Shown here: positions 7,101 through 8,503 of the stretch, one piece after another
Layout of the letters: every line of letters begins with the position of its first letter
How positions within the stretch are numbered: position 1 is the stretch's first letter
Assembly (NCBI GenBank): GCA_002694525.1
Contig: NZMN01000030.1
Location: forward strand, 17,177-25,679
Length of the DNA stretch: 8,503 nucleotides
Origin: Methanobacteriota archaeon
GTDB taxonomy: Archaea > Thermoplasmatota > Poseidoniia > Poseidoniales > Poseidoniaceae
Direction of reading: 5' to 3'
The notes under the pieces: generated by a model
Database searches by the model: none
What the model was told of the DNA's origin: nothing
What the model saw: the letters and a program-made list of their open reading frames with translations, nothing else
Made by a program: the position numbers and the translations under genes

Positions 7101-8503
7101 ACCACGTTTGACTCCCGGGGTTTCTCGATCATGAACTTCCTAATTCCTTCGTTGGACGGAATCGGACAACCGTCCCTGAACGACCGGACCGAGCGTGGGA
7201 CACCCGTCGAGTTCTCGGTCCTGTTGCGGGACAATCAGGGTGCACCGCTTGACAACCAGAGCGTCGTGGTCTCGTTGACCGCAACCCTCGACGGGGCTTC
7301 GCCCGTGCAAATCACGGTCCTGACCGCTTCCAACGGAACCGCATGGGGCAACTTGACGGTGCCTTCGAACATGACGGTCGGACCAGCGGACATTCATGCG
7401 CAGTACGCAGGCGTTGCGGGCACCACGGGCATCGTTGGGACCAACGCAACGTCTCGATTCGTCGTGCTCGGACAGACGCAGGTGGCGATCAGCGATGCAC
7501 CGACGGTGCTTGTGGCCGGTGATGCTCTGATCGTCAACGGCACGCTGCTCGACGACCTCGACCAGGTGCTGACGGAAAACGGCCAGCCCGCCACGGCCGT
7601 CGTGCACCTTCTCATCGACGGTGTCCCCGTTGCGAGCGTGGAAACCGACAATCAAACCGGTGGATACGCCTTTGCTTACACCCTCCCAGAAGACACCGCA
7701 GCCGGACCCCACCAGATCACGGTGGAGTTCAGGGGCGGACGAGAGTGGGTTGACCCCGTGGGCTACGGCGACACGAACAATCCGGAATACTACCTTCCAA
7801 GTTCGGCCACCGTGGACTTCAACGTCAGCGTTCCAACCAAGATCCTGCTCCTCACAGCGACCGGTGATGCCGACCGAGAAACGACCATGACCATTCAAGG
7901 CCGCCTGCTTGACGTGGTGGACAACCCACTGGCGAACCTGACGGTTGAAATCTGGTTGGGTGGACAGTGGCTCACCAACACCACCACGGACGCGACCGGC
8001 GAATTCACTGCGGTCCACCCGGTACCAGCTGACGCACCTCTCGGACCGGTGGTCCTCGAAACCCGATTCACCGGGACGGTGGCCTACCTACCGAGCAACG
8101 CCTCGGGTCTTTGGGAAATTTTCAGCCCGGTGCTCGTGACCGTTGACATCACCTCACCGGTGGCCGTCAATCAAACCGTAACCATCACGGGGTCGGTGGT
8201 TGACAACCAACTCGTCGGGGTACCCAACCATCAAGTCCAACTCGTGGTTGAAGGCATCGTCATCACCACGCTGAACACCGATGCAAACGGCGATTACACC
8301 TTTGATTGGATCGTTCCAGACATCTTCGACTTCGGCAACCGAACGCTGTTTGCGGAAGTTGCACCTCAAGGGTTCTATCGAAGCGGTGAAGGAAACATCA
8401 CCTTCTTCCTCTCCCACCGCTCGTGGGTCACGCTCCTTTTCGAAGACGGCATTGACGCAACCCGCGGCGACACGTGGGAACTCAGCGGGCGTCTGTACGA
8501 CTT
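957..8503 (+). CDS. Giant secreted multidomain surface protein: TSP3 repeats, transglutaminase-like domain, Ig-like repeats (3' truncated)
   Basis: One frame runs without a stop from ATG 957 to the window edge, at least 2,515 residues. ATG 957 is preferred because it gives a basic n-region and a full signal peptide. In-frame GTG 948 would add three residues, ATG 1050 would lose the basic n-region, and the frame is closed upstream by TGA at 900-902. Domains in order are: signal peptide 1-50; calcium-binding TSP3-like array 52-741 with 16 Cys; beta linker 742-920; transglutaminase-like domain 921-1042 with Cys969 and Asp1035 but Thr1011 at the His position; and Ig-like repeats from about 1043 onward. 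After residue 1037 there is no Cys, and Asn-X-Ser/Thr sequons abound. No Shine-Dalgarno sequence is evident. The architecture fits an extracellular stalk, adhesin or S-layer-associated glycoprotein. The substrate, partner and C-terminal anchor are not visible. By analogy with its neighbour it may end in a membrane helix plus acidic tail; this is inference. Confidence 0.9.
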   Translation, partial: MLTGSKSSAAAVRPALAERKKALKSLTLTALMLLSTLAAVQYTVIDVQAASDQDGDGLTYGLEYLMNTQPNDPDSDNDGLPDGWEWKYGLDPLSSSGMDGAVADPDGDGMSNLQEYLYLQPTGWDNTNTGSVLDNGVWWNGTVPVNDWNEEDALQFNQPGCGDSGSDGTGSIILCDEDPVGNICTNGFDDDKDGFVDAADSDNDGDADCASDDDDGDGIADEDPAGWDTDGDGMPDGWEAANGLNATSPSNADGPNGDPDGDGLNNLMEYVNPTWTTMCGSSPCFRNGPDGIVTETTSPCDPVQGVGPGGCATYTAEVDGITSTDPQRADTDGDGLNDSYEALTLLTDPTSSDTDNDGISDGVEVNGAYGNPAQASDPRNNNTDGDAFDDGEEDTNFNGVLDQGETDPTRREDSGDEDNDGIQNWEENLTCTLWNVADTDFGGIDDGQERNISHGTDPCDSLVNFETPYVQFYATNNSVEVGDGSGFNPAGGVGWYNVSGTWESFAYATVQNNLLRGVSSAPSGTTSEVANRNGSFCHTDAVASGTLGTTQQYCDDDYEDSDGDGLADWQELLGTFGWFSNPSIADSDADGVNDFDEVQDNTDPNQPCTNLLDDDGDGINNYFENTTGCDLIYIGITNGSQDVWVTSSTDFDSDQGGVDDRTEYFDGTNPENDPSDDIQPDDFDGDGIPDAIENQTGTDWTNPDTDGGGMPDGLECPDMFWFVNCAGAPFDPFDPTDDVMNNGIVFYANNTSGTVDLNLDHRWRTITNDFYTGTSYAHLESVHPPQTLVIPVSNLTHLAPAGFANSTVQWNVQFTQPITNGQIPAPSYYSNVSFYFEPSANISRTNDTHMLTVVEGSVDQMIFQQPEYYFDWATLAPTTVAGQGFPYELFLDERFSNDTSEFSYVRNITFGVINDAGATDAYSTALALEDFITNGNATTEFKRNYNGSGTSSPVDVTLNVLEALKEGSCREFNTAFVTMARLAGLPARQVTGYVGGTWTGDGYAVYSTDATTWSEVRLQQNSANGNTDLGWIPFDPCPPAEEVEIVNQTISTMTLARDGTETVTVSGQLRYVGNGTPVEDIRVFSYLTPVADAEFVPGAGATLERLLDENLTDSNGNFTLTGFPNAPTAPGMHNIVIEHRQSGYVSNDGVVFDGFLNLTDNASINHTAPLAVNAPVAGAGATTVLEGRLALATEPTDEIFNLPNQTVWLSFTSSVNGAQNLSTQTDPSGSWTITLNLSEAENRGNLAATLGFSGWQDTSVPTATPTQFHLNPTTTSIVLNVTDAPNLTATLEGPLTNNSILLLGDNVWVNGSAFSLGTSPVPLTGDVQLAVRANGSGDTWLEVFNVTVTGTFTIPYQLPTLLEVAAGEIEVRVRFFPTTLPATDDANMTTPDPYFLRGLLNFEVQPSSQVRGQNALLTVQVNDHRGISAGADILGNYDFAFNGTWFNTTVDPTFDLLEITLPLDANLRPGDYPIDISFNGSDLYQPSIGNGSIRVMADIGWNLSIAQDWTYMGNSTRLFGDVYDAVYLNPVVNNTTLITVSLFTDFGPIDVAQGTLNNSTGAFDIPITMPTTLPSNAYEFAVDFDFLTQAPEGGAYYTFVDPAVPPAAPTLISTLGGIITEVVVEAERSAYIVEMNDTIDLTAKITDIADNSNISGAGVDFIWDFGKTNQTLGTVASNSDGNATYSFTPSGIAPGYYDVGIVVQDDLTAPLVAGNAQRYGNSTVINVTVQVTSAIDIDSVPSTVTAGVPFNVVGQVEDSEDPSRGLISAVRLNVFWLENPEELLLADFSTTTNGSFNMTVPTDTSNNGTTRGPHTLVISVVNNSSPFYLTATAQAPIQVMGVSRLENLQPLNAVVINRGNDINMSAQLVEASDMFTPLPNYEVALQFHETWLAPTTTDGEGFANFTYSVPYDHPLGLIVVQMMYNGSTDLLSTSANLTSITVRSLTFLVVDSITANPVAGDSFNISGQIVSDNGSGLVERDNSVLANANILFSINGQPSGFTATGGAVGVDGFWNATVRLSETFAAGTHVMEATYIPSVNFYVGSDSNTTFDSRGFSIMNFLIPSLDGIGQPSLNDRTERGTPVEFSVLLRDNQGAPLDNQSVVVSLTATLDGASPVQITVLTASNGTAWGNLTVPSNMTVGPADIHAQYAGVAGTTGIVGTNATSRFVVLGQTQVAISDAPTVLVAGDALIVNGTLLDDLDQVLTENGQPATAVVHLLIDGVPVASVETDNQTGGYAFAYTLPEDTAAGPHQITVEFRGGREWVDPVGYGDTNNPEYYLPSSATVDFNVSVPTKILLLTATGDADRETTMTIQGRLLDVVDNPLANLTVEIWLGGQWLTNTTTDATGEFTAVHPVPADAPLGPVVLETRFTGTVAYLPSNASGLWEIFSPVLVTVDITSPVAVNQTVTITGSVVDNQLVGVPNHQVQLVVEGIVITTLNTDANGDYTFDWIVPDIFDFGNRTLFAEVAPQGFYRSGEGNITFFLSHRSWVTLLFEDGIDATRGDTWELSGRLYD
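1110..3177 (+). repeat. Array of about 20 thrombospondin type-3-like calcium-binding repeats
   Basis: The array encodes residues 52-741 of the giant protein. Asp-X-Asp-X-Asp-Gly loops, or close variants, begin near residues 52, 74, 104, 189, 200, 213, 228, 258, 330, 353, 382, 394, 416, 438, 560, 586, 613, 652, 682 and 704. Many continue as in bacterial/archaeal TSP3 repeats, for example [12 protein letters not shown] and [12 protein letters not shown]. In the TSP3 family these Asp loops bind calcium and form an extended, stiffened rod. Several later loops use the DxDxGG variant. Sixteen cysteines fall as eight successive neighbours, which suggests local disulfides. A non-repeat insert of about 100 residues (about 460-555) splits the array into two blocks. 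The repeats are protein-level and diverged, not near-identical DNA copies. Confidence 0.9.
3178..3716 (+). other. Beta-rich linker between TSP3 array and transglutaminase-like domain
   Basis: The linker covers residues about 742-920 of the giant protein. It has no Asp repeats and no Cys, contains several Asn-X-Ser/Thr sequons, and shows alternating hydrophobic and polar residues typical of one or two beta-sandwich domains. It begins [12 protein letters not shown], which resembles [12 protein letters not shown] at the start of the insert within the TSP3 array. I do not recognise a named family. Confidence 0.5.
3717..4082 (+). other. Transglutaminase-like domain lacking the catalytic histidine
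   Basis: The domain spans residues about 921-1042. It opens with a helix-like lead-in ([12 protein letters not shown]) as in papain-like transglutaminase domains. The Cys motif follows ([18 protein letters not shown], Cys969 at 3861-3863), then [12 protein letters not shown], which matches the family's GiPAR-v-GY strand. WSEVRL corresponds to the HAW-EV strand, and LGWIPFDPC to the gW-fDPT strand (Asp1035 at 4059-4061). In active members His sits two residues before the Trp. Here that residue is Thr1011 (codon ACC at 3987), and there is no His between Cys969 and Asp1035. Cys1037 follows the Asp by two. Family members are cysteine proteases or transamidases, or non-catalytic structural relatives. 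This one looks inactive, or uses other chemistry. Confidence 0.8.
4083..8503 (+). repeat. Tandem degenerate Ig-like repeats (at least a dozen, incomplete at the window edge)
   Basis: The repeats encode residues about 1043-2515. The recurring signature is an extended strand, a Gly followed by hydrophobic-X-Asp, a short loop, an N/P-rich turn and another strand. It is then followed by a Gly/Asn turn before an aromatic strand. Clear anchors are FNVVGQVED (6204), [10 protein letters not shown] (6843), VEFSVLLRD (7206), [10 protein letters not shown] (7527), MTIQGRLLD (7887), VTITGSVVD (8178) and WELSGRLYD (8475). Spacing between anchors is 97-121 residues. Similar but weaker units fill 4083-6200. 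The type resembles bacterial Ig-like and carboxypeptidase-regulatory-like domains of surface stalks. There is no Cys, and hand counting gives about 58 Asn-X-Ser/Thr sequons, which suggests heavy N-glycosylation. Confidence 0.8.

Noticed and set aside
7140..8018. Antisense reading frame of 292 residues in the Ig-like region
   Set aside because: GC-rich codon bias in the sense gene suppresses antisense stops. The product is Arg/His/Val-rich with no recognisable motif, and the sense frame is continuous with strong repeat structure.

Overview
The window (8,503 bases, GC-rich by eye) holds the end of one gene and most of a second, both on the plus strand. They are separated by about 110 bases and both encode exported cell-surface proteins. 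The likely source is a planktonic marine archaeon of the Marine Group II / Poseidoniales type. The grounds are a large Ig-like, N-glycosylation-sequon-rich surface protein, a single C-terminal membrane anchor followed by a very acidic cytoplasmic tail, an archaeal-looking T/A-rich box rather than bacterial promoter elements, and no clear Shine-Dalgarno sequence. This is inference from style; no phylogenetic marker gene is present.

Layout. Positions 1-846 are the 3' part of a membrane-anchored surface protein: beta-rich extracellular domains, one transmembrane helix, then a roughly 50-residue acidic tail. Positions 847-956 are a short intergenic gap with a T-rich tract just after the stop and a possible TATA-like box. 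From 957 to the right edge runs one uninterrupted reading frame of at least 2,515 codons with no stop, still open at the window end. Because it never closes here, it can be overlooked among the shorter shadow frames that overlie it.

The giant protein is a mosaic. In order it has a signal peptide (residues 1-50), an array of about 20 calcium-binding thrombospondin type-3-like Asp repeats carrying 16 cysteines (about 52-741), a beta-rich linker (about 742-920), a transglutaminase-like domain (about 921-1042), and then at least a dozen degenerate Ig-like/carboxypeptidase-regulatory-like repeats of about 97-121 residues running off the window. The C-terminal 1,470 or so residues contain no cysteine and about 58 Asn-X-Ser/Thr sequons.

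The most notable observation is in the transglutaminase-like domain. The Cys and Asp of the Cys-His-Asp triad sit in clear family motifs, but the His position is Thr and no histidine occurs anywhere between them. An extra Cys lies two residues after the Asp. This suggests a non-catalytic or altered-chemistry transglutaminase fold in a calcium-stiffened, glycosylated stalk or adhesin. No metabolic genes, RNA genes, CRISPR arrays or mobile elements were seen.
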